Origin: Piromyces finnis
Taxonomy: Eukaryota; Neocallimastigomycota; Neocallimastigomycetes; Neocallimastigales; Neocallimastigaceae
Reading direction: 5' to 3'
Length of the DNA: 64,000 nt
Assembly: GCA_002104945.1 (NCBI GenBank)
Contig: MCFH01000010.1
Coordinates: 62,001 to 126,000, forward strand
Shown here: one piece after another, positions 1 to 10,200 of the stretch
Position numbering within the stretch: the first letter of the stretch is position 1
Layout of the letters: each line of letters starts with the position of its first letter
Position numbers and translations under genes: made by a program
Notes under the pieces: generated by a model
Databases searched by the model: none
Told to the model about the DNA's origin: nothing
What the model saw: the letters and a program-made list of their open reading frames with translations, nothing else

Positions 1-201
1 TAAAAATATTGAGCCAATTCCTAAAATACTAAATGAAATTCCATAAAATATTTTTTTTAAAAATCCAGTTTTTGATTTAAATTGACCTTTATGTCTTTCC
101 ATATAACGTACATTTTCAAAATTCTGTTCATTAAGTAATCCTTCCTCTTCTGCATCTCCTGTTCTTTTTTTTATATTAACCAATTGAATAGAATCGTTCA
201 T
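1..201 (-). CDS. N-terminal 67 codons of a membrane protein, cut by window edge
   Basis: Reading right to left from an ATG at 199-201, the frame is open to the window edge for 67 codons. The first ~50 residues are polar and charged (acidic patch DAEEEG, then basic RHKGQFKSK). A hydrophobic stretch begins at about residue 51 (IFYGISFSILGIGSIFL) and runs off the edge, so this looks like a cytosolic tail followed by a first transmembrane helix. The family is not recognisable from this fragment. An AT-rich non-coding stretch lies upstream. Confidence 0.6.
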   Translation of the reverse strand, partial: MNDSIQLVNIKKRTGDAEEEGLLNEQNFENVRYMERHKGQFKSKTGFLKKIFYGISFSILGIGSIFL

Positions 202-1181
202 TATTAAATTTAAAGTTATTAGAATTTTTTATATATATTATTTTATCTTAGTTTTACTGTAAATTAGATTATACTTTGAGAAATCAATATATTTGATTAT
301 TTTATAAACTTTTTTTATTGACAATGATTTATTATTATTATGGATTTATCATAAATATTGTATATAATTTATTTTATTTTTATATTTTTATTTTATGTTT
401 AAATGTATATATATTTGATTTTTATTTGTTTTATTTATTTTATTTTTTTTTAAATTTAATATTATTTTATTTATTTTATAATAATTATTATTTAACCTGA
501 CTATGAAAATCCTTAAAATATATGGTAAATTATAAAATAAAAATAAATAATAAAATCTTGAATAAATTAATAATTAAAAAGTTACCCAAACCACTATAAT
601 TCAAATTATTGATGGAAGGATTTTATAATAATTTAAATTACTATAGATAATTTACAAATTTATTAAATAATTAATCATAAATTTATAATTTATTTTCTAT
701 TAATAAATTAAAATATTCCGATTTTATGTTTTAAAATATTTTAAAAAATAGTAATAATAAAGTTAATCCATTTTTAATTTTTTTTTTTATTTTTTATTTT
801 AGGAATAATAACAGTAATAATAAAAAAGAAAAAGAAAAGAATAGGAAATAGTAATGTATAATATATAATAAATTTTGAATTGAAATTTAACTTTTATAAT
901 AATTTTTTTTTTTGAAAAAATAAATTAAAAAATTATAATATACATAAACATTACATAATGTCATAATACAGAAACTGACTTTTTTTTTTTTTTTTTTACT
1001 ATTATTAGAAGTGATATCTCTTAAATATTATATAACATTAAAATAATAATTTCAGAATAATAAGAAATTTATTAAAGTAAAAATAATAATAGATATATAT
1101 AAGTGGGAAAGTTTAATAGAAGAAACATAATTTTTTTTAAAAAAAAAAAAAAAAAGAAAAGAAAAAAGGAAAAAAAATAAA
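202..1181. other. Intergenic, divergent promoters
   Basis: About 1 kb of AT-only-like sequence between two divergent genes, with A and T homopolymer runs (for example a T run near 980 and an A run just upstream of 1182). I see no coding exon or RNA gene in it. Confidence 0.6.
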
Positions 1182-2538
1182 ATGAGTGAAGAATACGCAC
1201 ACATTTTAAGAAATGCAATTGCTGAACATAATTTAATTACAGTAAAAAAATTAATTAGTGAAAAAAAAGCAACCATTCAATGTCCAAATCCAGAAAATGG
1301 ATGGTACATAAGTATATGTTTTATATATTCAATATTTGTTAAAAATAGTTTTATAAGATACTTAAAATTCTCAACAATTATCATTTTTATATTGCATAAA
1401 TAGGAATTCATTGTTCTATGCTATACGATACAATGCTCAGGAAATATTTAATTACTTAATGTTTGATGCAAAACATGAAATAAATGGTTGTTCAAAAGTA
1501 AAGTTCAATTTTATATTTAATAACAAGGTGAAAAAATAAAAATAACCCTTTTTATTTAATAAATATAGGATTTTCAAAAAAATAACGCTGCAATTATAGC
1601 TGCAAAATATAAAAATCTTGATGTATGTAAATATATATTACAATATCATCTATTTTTTTTAAATATTAAATTGGAAAAAAATAATAAAAATTTAAGGAAT
1701 TTTATAATAAATTTCAACAAAATTCAAATCTTAATAGGCATTTAATGTGTATGTTGAATTATTCCCAGATATTGTATATGAAGTAAATAATGATGGTTGT
1801 TCACCTTTACACATTGCTGCACAAAATGGAATGAGAGATATGGTTATTGTAAGAATATATTATTTTTTTAAAGGTTTAATTAAAGATAAAACTGAATAAA
1901 ATTAATTTATCTATTATTACATTTTAATAAAGAAACTATTAGATATGAACATTCCAGGTTCAATAAAAGATAAAGAAGGAAATACCCCTTTGCATTAGTA
2001 AAAATTAATATATTAAATAATTTATCTTAATAATTAAAAATTTAGTAATAAAATTAAAATATTATATATAAAATTAATAATTTTAAATAGTGCTTCAGCA
2101 TGGAACCAAGGAGATGTATTATCGAAATTAATAATTTATATATATATATTAAGGAAAAATACATATTAATATTCATTATTAACTATTTTTGTTATAAATA
2201 TACTACTACTATACACTAGATAATATCATTATTAATTGAAAGAAATTGTTCATTAGAAATTAAAAATAATGCTGGCTGGACTCCATTTGATTTTGCATAT
2301 TCATTAGATTTAAAGCAATCAATGAAAGGTAATTATATATGTAAAGCTATTCATTTTGAACTTAAAGTTAATTAATATTATATATATATATATAATAAAA
2401 GCATATGTCAATGAAATTTGTGAAGGCCAAAGAACAAATATTGAAAATCTTAAAGTTGGAATGTCTATTCAAAGTATAAATTTTGGTTCTAATGTAAAAA
2501 TTGAAAGTAGTAGTAATAGTCTTCGACAATACTATTAA
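1182..2538 (+). CDS. Ankyrin-repeat protein, 238 aa, eight exons
   Basis: Exons 1182-1303, 1404-1497, 1569-1622, 1738-1848, 1933-1997, 2091-2115, 2220-2328 and 2402-2538 join in frame to 238 codons plus TAA. Repeats are visible: NGWNSLFYAIRYNAQEIFNY, NNDGCSPLHIAAQNGMRDMV, KEGNTPLHYASAWNQGDII and NAGWTPFDFAYSLDL each carry the ankyrin G-x-(T/S)-x-L-H-x-A pattern. The C-terminal 45 residues are polar and serine/asparagine-rich. Exon 6 is only 25 nt. It is a small, soluble, probably protein-binding adaptor; fungal ankyrin proteins of this size are known but I cannot assign an orthologue such as Yar1 or Nas6. Confidence 0.85.
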
Positions 2539-3397
2539 TTTTAAAATAATAAATAAATATACCACATATTTCATTTTCAAATTTTGTAATATAATACTGA
2601 TGATTAATAATACTAAAGTAAATAAAATAATTTTAAAGAAATTAAATTAATTATATTATTTATATTATTATTATTTTAATTCCTAAAATAATAAAAATAT
2701 CATTTAACAAAAAAAGAAAGAAAGAAAGAAACTATAAAATATCTATTAATTATATGACATAAATTTATATTATTGTATTAACTATCATTTAAATTATTTT
2801 ATATCAATATTATGATTAAACAAAATTTGATGTTTAATTTTAATAGCGATTTTTATATATATTATTAAAATTCTTATTATTGAAAAAATAAAACACATAT
2901 ATGTTTTATAGAGATTTATATTTGAGGGAATATATATCAAAAGTACTTATAATCATTATATTTTTATTATATTTTTTTTTTTCATTATTTGTTTGTTTTG
3001 TTTCTTTCGTAAAATTATTTTATAATTTATAAAGAAATGTTCTTTTTCTATATATTATATATATAATATTTATAATATTTATCAAATCATATTTTTACAT
3101 TTTTTTTTTTAAATTTGATTTTTCTTTGTTAAATTTTATGTTGTTTTAATATATAAAAGTTACATAATGATTCATTTAAGAATAACAATTGAATTTAACT
3201 AAAGTATGTTGTTAAAGCTTTTTTCATGACTTTAAATTTGTGTATTAAATAATTATAAATGTTTATATTTTTTTTAGCAATAATAATATAATAAAATTTA
3301 TTAATATTATATTTTATAAATATGGATATTATAATGAAAAAAAAAATATTAATAAAAATTGAAAATATAACTTCAAGAAAAAAAAATAAATAAAATA
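2539..3397. other. Intergenic, nothing recognised
   Basis: Convergent intergenic region of long T and A tracts. It contains a short (GAAA)n run near 2713-2731. No exon, tRNA or structured RNA seen. Confidence 0.6.
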
Positions 3398-3595
3398 TTA
3401 AACATTACAATAACGGCCCATCATTCTAGCATACATAGCTAATATAACTTTTCCTGAATTTTTAATTTGTTGTAATGCTCTATCTAATTCTTCTTCTTCA
3501 TCTATATATCTTTCATTTTCATTTTCAATGTCTTCTTGACTAGAAAGCTTAAGTCTTTCACTTAAATCTGGCTCATTATTAATATTTGATGCCAT
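3398..3595 (-). CDS. Hypothetical 65-aa protein
   Basis: A single open frame from ATG (MASNINNEPDLSERLKLSS) to stop. The first two thirds are acidic and polar with an EEEELDRALQQIKNSG stretch likely to be helical; the C-terminus ILAMYARMMGRY is amphipathic and contains a Cys two residues from the end. Lower A+T than the surroundings and a sensible amino-acid mix argue that it is real. I do not recognise the family, and I cannot exclude that it is one exon of a longer gene. Confidence 0.5.
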   Translation of the reverse strand: MASNINNEPDLSERLKLSSQEDIENENERYIDEEEELDRALQQIKNSGKVILAMYARMMGRYCNV

Positions 3596-4422
3596 TTTTA
3601 ACTACTTATATTTATATTATTTAAAATAGTTAGTTTAAAAATTAATATTACATTTAATTATAATATATAATATATATTAAAATATTTATTTTTTTTATCA
3701 ATAAATCACTATTTTTTATCATTCTTATATTAATTCTCTCTATGCAAAATATAAAAAGAAAACTGAGAATTACCTATTATTATATTTTTTTATTTAAGGA
3801 ATATAATAATAAAAGTATAATACTTTTATTAATAAAAATTCATCATTTTAATTAATTGAGAGTTTAAAATCCAATATAAATCATTTTTATTGGATAAAAA
3901 AACAAATTATTTTTTACTTATATTTATTTATTATTATCTGTATAATTATATTGATATAATTTTATAATATTATTTTATTTCTTTTTATTATTTGTATTTT
4001 ATTTTTCGTTAATTGTTATGTTTTTATTTTTTTGTAAATGTTAACAATAGAGTAACAAATAAAAATATTAGTTATAATTAAACTTATATATTTTATTTAT
4101 CCATACCTGAATTAGTAAGAAAAGTTCAGTTAATATTTTTCATTTTTCTTAAAACAGAAAAGTTATAAATTTTTTAAAAGGTTAAGTTTAAATGATAATT
4201 ATAATTTCTTGATTTTATATTTGAAATACATATTTTAGTTTTTTGAAATTTTAATGTAAATACTAAATAATATTAAATAAAGTTTAAGTACTTTAATAAA
4301 TATGTTTTTTTTGTTATTATTTAAATATTAATGTATACATTACTATTTAATAAAATTTAATAAGGTAAAAGTAATATTAATCCTGTGAAATATTTTTTTT
4401 TTAAATATAAAAACATAACAAA
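3596..4422. other. Intergenic, divergent promoters
   Basis: About 0.8 kb of AT-rich sequence between the 65-aa ORF and ENY2/Sus1. No coding potential or RNA gene recognised. Confidence 0.6.
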
Positions 4423-5113
4423 ATGGAAGCAGAGGATGTTTTGACAAAAGAAGAAATGAGAACTGTTATAAATCAAAGATTAGTGGATAGTGGTGAATAT
4501 TATAAATAAAAGAAAAACTTAATAATAATTATTCAAGCTATAATTAAGGAATATAATTTTATTTATTAATAATTATACAATAATTAATTTTCTTTTTTAA
4601 AGGTGAAAAGCAAAGGTAAAGATGGTTTATATTTCTTTTTTATAAATTCTCAAAATAAGAAAAATAAAATTTATATTTTAAATATTTTTAAAAAAAATAT
4701 TTAAATACCATAATTTAAAATTTTTTTTGAAAGAATAAATTTGAAATTTGGAGAAATTTAAATTAATTATAAAATTTTAAAATAGATTAATCAATTTAGC
4801 TAGAACCAGATTAAACGAATGTGGTTGGAAAGAAGAGGTTAAGAAAATGTGTAAAGGTATTTTTTTTTCTGAAAAAAAAAAAAAAACATAGAAAAACATA
4901 GTAATTTTATTAAATTATATAATATTTTATCTTTTAATTAAATAAAATATAAACCAATTTTTAGAAATAATTCAAACAAGAGGAGTTGAATATGTTAAAA
5001 TTGAAGACTTAATGAAGGAATTAACACCAAAAGCTACAAGTCTTGTACCGGAAAATATAAAAACGGAAATACTACAAAAAATAAGTGATTCATTACAAGA
5101 TCAAGCTCAATAA
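4423..5113 (+). CDS. sus1: ENY2/Sus1, SAGA-DUB and TREX-2 subunit, 100 aa
   Basis: Exons 4423-4492, 4603-4615, 4786-4856 and 4965-5113 join to 100 codons, matching the family's ~96-101 residues. Visible family features are the N-terminal helix with INQRLVDSGEKQRL, then LNECGWKEEVKKMCKEII and RGVEYVKIEDLMKELTPKA, and a C-terminal VPENIKTEILQKI helix. ENY2/Sus1 is a small helical protein that clamps the deubiquitinase module of SAGA (Sgf11) and also sits on the Sac3/GANP scaffold of TREX-2, coupling transcription to mRNA export at nuclear pores. Exon 2 is a 13-nt microexon encoding the ends of G-E-K-Q-R; without it the conserved region is lost, so I am confident of it. Yeast SUS1 is also unusual in having two introns. 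Confidence 0.93.
4603..4615 (+). other. sus1: 13-nt microexon of ENY2/Sus1
   Basis: Flanked by AAAG before and GTAAAG after. It supplies two bases, three whole codons and two bases, and restores the conserved G-E-(K/R)-x-R segment between exons 1 and 3. Confidence 0.85.
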
Positions 5114-5707
5114 TCAACTATTTCATCATGTTTTTTTTTTATTTGAAATTAAAAATTAATGAGTACACAATTGCTTTTGTTATTATATAATTATAAGATT
5201 TAGCAGCTTTCAGAATACATAAATAATTTAGAAACCAAATATTTAAAGCAATTATTATTATTTTAAATTTAAATATATTCAATAAATTATAAATTCCATT
5301 AAATTCCATTAATATTTTTGAATAAATAAATATTTACATATTATATTTATTATATTAAAGCAATTAATATTTGATAGAATTAAATTATTATTAATTCTTT
5401 ATGACTCCAATTATTATTATTAAAAAAAAAAAGGAACACCTTTTACATATTTTTTATATATGCATTCTTATTTATTAAAATAAAAAAAATTCAATAAAAT
5501 TAACAATAAAAAATTAAGGCACTATTTATTATTTAAAAATATAATTATTATTATAATTTTATTATAAAATATTCTTAAAAGAAAGTATTTTTTTTTCTCT
5601 ATTTGATATTTAATTTTTCAATTATAAAAATAAATAAAAATCTTATTGTTCAATATATTTTTAATATATTCGAATTATATATATGAAAATTAAAAATAAA
5701 ATAATAA

Positions 5708-5747
<40 letters not shown>

Positions 5748-5793
5748 TTCTTCAAAATAAATTTTATTTAAATTTTAATTGCTGAAAATTAAA
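5114..5793. other. Intergenic with (TA)n
   Basis: AT-rich spacer between two plus-strand genes with a pure TA dinucleotide run at about 5712-5739, immediately followed by a T run, 50 bases upstream of the next start codon. No gene seen. Confidence 0.6.
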
Positions 5794-6959
5794 ATGAGTC
5801 AATTATTAAATACAGGAATTAAACAAAGTTTTTTATCAAATATTGGTTTATCTTTTAATCACGTTAAACCATTAAATCACCCAAGAATTTTATTTAAAAA
5901 GAATGTTATAAATTTAAATAATATTAAACGTAATTTTTCAGTTACTCCACAAGTTTTAAATACTTTTACTCCATATAATATTACAAAGGATTCAAAATAT
6001 AAAGTATTTGAAGGAAAAAATCCACAACCAATTAATTTTAAGTTTTATTATATAAGACCAGAAAATAGTGATACTGGTGTAGTTTCTTTATTATCAGCCG
6101 AGCAAATAAAAGGAAAAACTTTAAAAAAGGTACTAGAAATTAATTTATTATTATTATTATTATTATTAATGTTGTTGTTATATATTAAAATATAATGGTT
6201 ATCATAATAAAGGAAGGAATTATTGGTTGGATTCAATTTGAAAAAGAAGATGTACCAGTTATTGAACCAAGAATTTTCGCTGAAAACAAAGAATTTTATG
6301 GTATTAATTTTTTGGATAATTATTAAATTATTTTATTTAAAACTAATTTAATTTTACTATTTAATATAATATAGAAATATTCAATAGAGTAATTAAAGAA
6401 AATCTTCACACTGATATAAATAAAAAATGTCAAATGGATGCTCAATTCCATAAAAATGGATGGATGTATTTCAAAGGTAAAAGTTAAAATTATTATTATT
6501 ATTATTAATTGAAAAATGTTTATTAATTCATTTTTATTTTTTAATACATTATAAAAAAACATTAAGATGATAGAAACAAGTAAGTTTTACATTATTTTTA
6601 ATTAAAAACTATAAAAACTATAAAAAACATAAGTTTATATTAATTATTAATAATTTAAAATAAATAAATAAAAAAAAAAAAGAATTAATTATGGTAGATT
6701 AGAAAGTGCTGAAGATACATTTGGTGCAGGTAACATAAAATGTATATTTTAATATAAAGTATTAAACGTTCCACTAAAACAAAATTAAAATTTCTTTTAA
6801 AATTACGATACAGTTGAAGTTAAAGATTGTGAGTTTATTCCAAAATCATTTCAATCAACATTTACTTATAGATTATTAACTAGAAGAGGTTTATTCCAAC
6901 TCCCAGAAGCTTTACATAATAAATTAGTAGAAGAAATCCAAAATACTTGTTTAGAATAA
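5794..6959 (+). CDS. Conserved-looking fungal protein with organelle presequence, 243 aa
   Basis: Exons 5794-6129, 6213-6300, 6375-6476, 6567-6579, 6683-6729 and 6814-6959 sum to 243 codons plus TAA. The first ~50 residues are basic, serine/asparagine-rich and almost free of acidic residues, ending near KRNFSVTPQ, as expected for a mitochondrial or hydrogenosomal presequence. The rest is a compact mixed domain; the best motif-like parts are NGWMYFKDDR, then YGRLESAEDTFGAVEV and RLLTRRGLFQLPEALHNKL. I have an impression of a fungal organelle protein family of unknown function but cannot name it. Exon 4 is a 13-nt microexon and intron 1 carries a (TTA)n run. Matrix location is inference. Confidence 0.72.
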
Positions 6960-7243
6960 ACATAATTTATATAATAATATATAATATTATTGCAATTGCT
7001 ATTATTATTTATTATCATTTATTAGAAATATTATTAATGTTTATAAACATATATTAAATTATTACATATGTTATTAAACAACAAAATTTGAAGAAGTATT
7101 AAAAAAATAAAAGAAGATATATAAAAAAGTACATTATAAAACAATAATTTGACTATAGATATAATTAATCTGCTAATGTCTTTTAAAGATGATATCAAAT
7201 TAATTTTTAAATATACAAATATAAATAGATATTAATTATTTAT

Positions 7244-10200
7244 TTATAGATTTTCCAATAATTGCATGGTTTGTTTTGTAAAACTATCCAATTGAGATAA
7301 ATCTAATGAAGTATCATTGTTTTCTTTAGATACATTGTTTGTCATTTCTTTTGTTTCATTCTTATTGATTGTATTATTTGAATTATATTGTGATGATGAT
7401 ATGCTTTCTTTGGATTTATATAAAGTAAGATTGGAATCATTTTCTTCATTTATTGTGCTATCTTGATTCTTATTATGATTTTTACTTTGGGAAATAGAAT
7501 TAGTACTACTTAATTCATTTGTATTATTATCATCATTTAAGGAATTATTTTCTTGGTTAATATTCGACAAAAGATCTTTTCCATTTTCATCTTCATTGCT
7601 GAAATTTTTCAATAAGAAATAATCAGATTTAAAAAAGTCTTCAATAGAGATATCACCAAACTTAAAGTTTTTCCAATCTAAAGGATCAAGATTTATATCA
7701 GTATCTTCAGATGATTCTTTATTCTCGTTATTTTCTTTATCATTTTCATTGTTTTTAACAATATTTTCAACATCTGCAGCTTCTATGTCACTTTCAGCTA
7801 TTGCAGATAGTTTAAGGTCTGAATTAGAAATATTTTTGGTATCCTTACTTGATAATTTATTAGTATCATTTAATTCTTCATTATCGTTTTTAATTTTTTT
7901 CAACAAGTCATCTACCGTATTTTCATTGTGATCATTATCATTATTTTCGTTTATATCATTCTTCTTTATATTTACTGCCTTTCTCTTTTTTAATGTTTCT
8001 AATACCATATCTATCATTTTTCCATCATCATTTTCTAATAATAATATTATATATATTCAATTTAATTTTTTTGAGTAAAAATATAATAATTTAAATTTAT
8101 TGTAAACCAAAAAAAAAGACAAACTAATATAAATATAAATCAATACCATTAATAATGGTTTCAGATGCTTTCTTTTTCAATTTCTTAATTTCGTTTTCTC
8201 TTTGTTTTCTCATTTCCATTAATTCATTTCTTTTTTTAATTCTTTCATTTTCTGCTATTGATTTCTATTAATTCAAAATATAATTCAATAATTCACAATT
8301 AACATAAAAACCTATAATATACTTAATAATATATCTTTATAGAAAAAACATTTAAACTATATTATTTACATTAAATGAAAATAAGAATGTTTTAAATATT
8401 CCAAAGAAATCTTCTGATGCAATATTTTTTTCACCGAATGATTCTATAATTTCAGTGCTATTTTTTTCAAGTAATTTGTATAATCCTTCTATTTCGGCAA
8501 AATTTTTATCAGCCTTTTCAAAGAAATCGTATTTATTAATTAAGGATAAAATTAAATTAAACATTATTATTTACATTTAATCATAATAAGTACAAAAGTA
8601 ATGATAATTCTAATAATATAAAAAAAGGATATTTTCATTTTCATAACAAATTCGCATTTCTCATCTTTAGGATTACCTTCACTTTCACTATTTCCAGAGC
8701 CTTTTATTAGTATATGAAATAATAATATTAATTAATTTATTAAATATATATATATATAAGAAGATATGAATTAATTAATTAATCATACTGCTATCTTCTG
8801 TTTTTTTTCCAAAATTTGGATTATTTATAATCTTTATATTTTTCTTTAAAGTTGTTCTTATTTTTGTTATATCTTCCTTAATAATATTTGTTGATACTAT
8901 AAAAATATAAATATTAAAATATTTATTGATATAATTTTATAATGATTGTATTTTATTAATATATATTACTTTTGCATGCATCATTTATTCCACTAAGTTC
9001 TGTTGTTATACTTAACATTTGAGGAAATTTTGTTTGGATTATATTTGTTATATAATTCAAAAGTGACATTTTTTTATCATTTGATTTTATGTCATTTAAC
9101 TACAAATTTTATTATAAGATTGAATCAGTTTTTATAATTAATTTAAAATTATTATTTATATAATAGAATATTAGAAATACTAATATTTTCATACTTTATT
9201 TATACTAGATATTTTAAAACCATATGCACCACCTTTAACGGTTTCACCATTCATGAAATTTCCAATTGTTAAAATTAACTTAAAAAAAAAAAATAATATA
9301 AATTTTATGATTACTAACAAATTTATTAATTAATTATATTACCTCTAATAATTTTGGAAGGTTTTCGCTATCTTTCAATTCTTGAAATGCGTTAAGAAGG
9401 GTATTGATATCCTATATATAATATTTTAGTTTTTATTATTATATATATAATATTAGCATTTTATATAAAATATATAATAACCTTATCTAATCCGGTGATA
9501 ATTTCATTGAAATCATACTTAAATTCCCACATTAACATTTTTTCTTCAAAATTTGGAATTTTTAAAGTCTAATAAAATATAATTTTTAAATTACTAGTAC
9601 TTTAATATATTATTTTTATATACAATTTTTTATTAATATTTAACAATTTATTCTATTTTACTTCTAAAATAAATTTTTCTGCTAATCTTAGATTTTCTGA
9701 ATCTCCTTTAAACTCTTTCATTTTTTTAACCTAATTTAAATTTTATATTTATTACTAAATAATAACTTAATATTTTTATTCCTATATTTATTATTAATTT
9801 ACTTCATCTTGTTGAGGAATATGTTGGACTAATTGTTTAATCTTCGAAGGAGTCATAATTGCTTCATCCATTTTATCTATTGATTCGCATAATTCTTTTA
9901 GTGAACATGATTTTGTTGCCATTCTTAATACAATCACTTTATTATTATTAATAAATGATTTTATATAACGTCAAAATTAATAATTAGTTTTATAAAACCT
10001 CTTTGTTTAATAATAATACTAATATTTAATAAAACTATAATTACTCATATTTCTTGCTCTATTATTATTAATTATTTCAATTTCTTCTTTTTGTTTTTTT
10101 TCAATTATTTCTGGCTTATTTTTATCGTTTGATACAGCCTGTACTTTTGAAAATAAAGATTCTAATTCATTAAATACACCTAAGTCCTCTGCTAAATAGC

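Noticed and set aside
318-500. 60-codon Phe/Leu/Tyr-rich frame
   Set aside because: Typical chance ORF in T-rich DNA; no polar residues and no homology-like pattern.
5779-5793. Upstream TTG as start of the organelle protein
   Set aside because: The in-frame ATG at 5794 is the first ATG, has A-rich context and gives a proper presequence; a non-ATG start is not needed.
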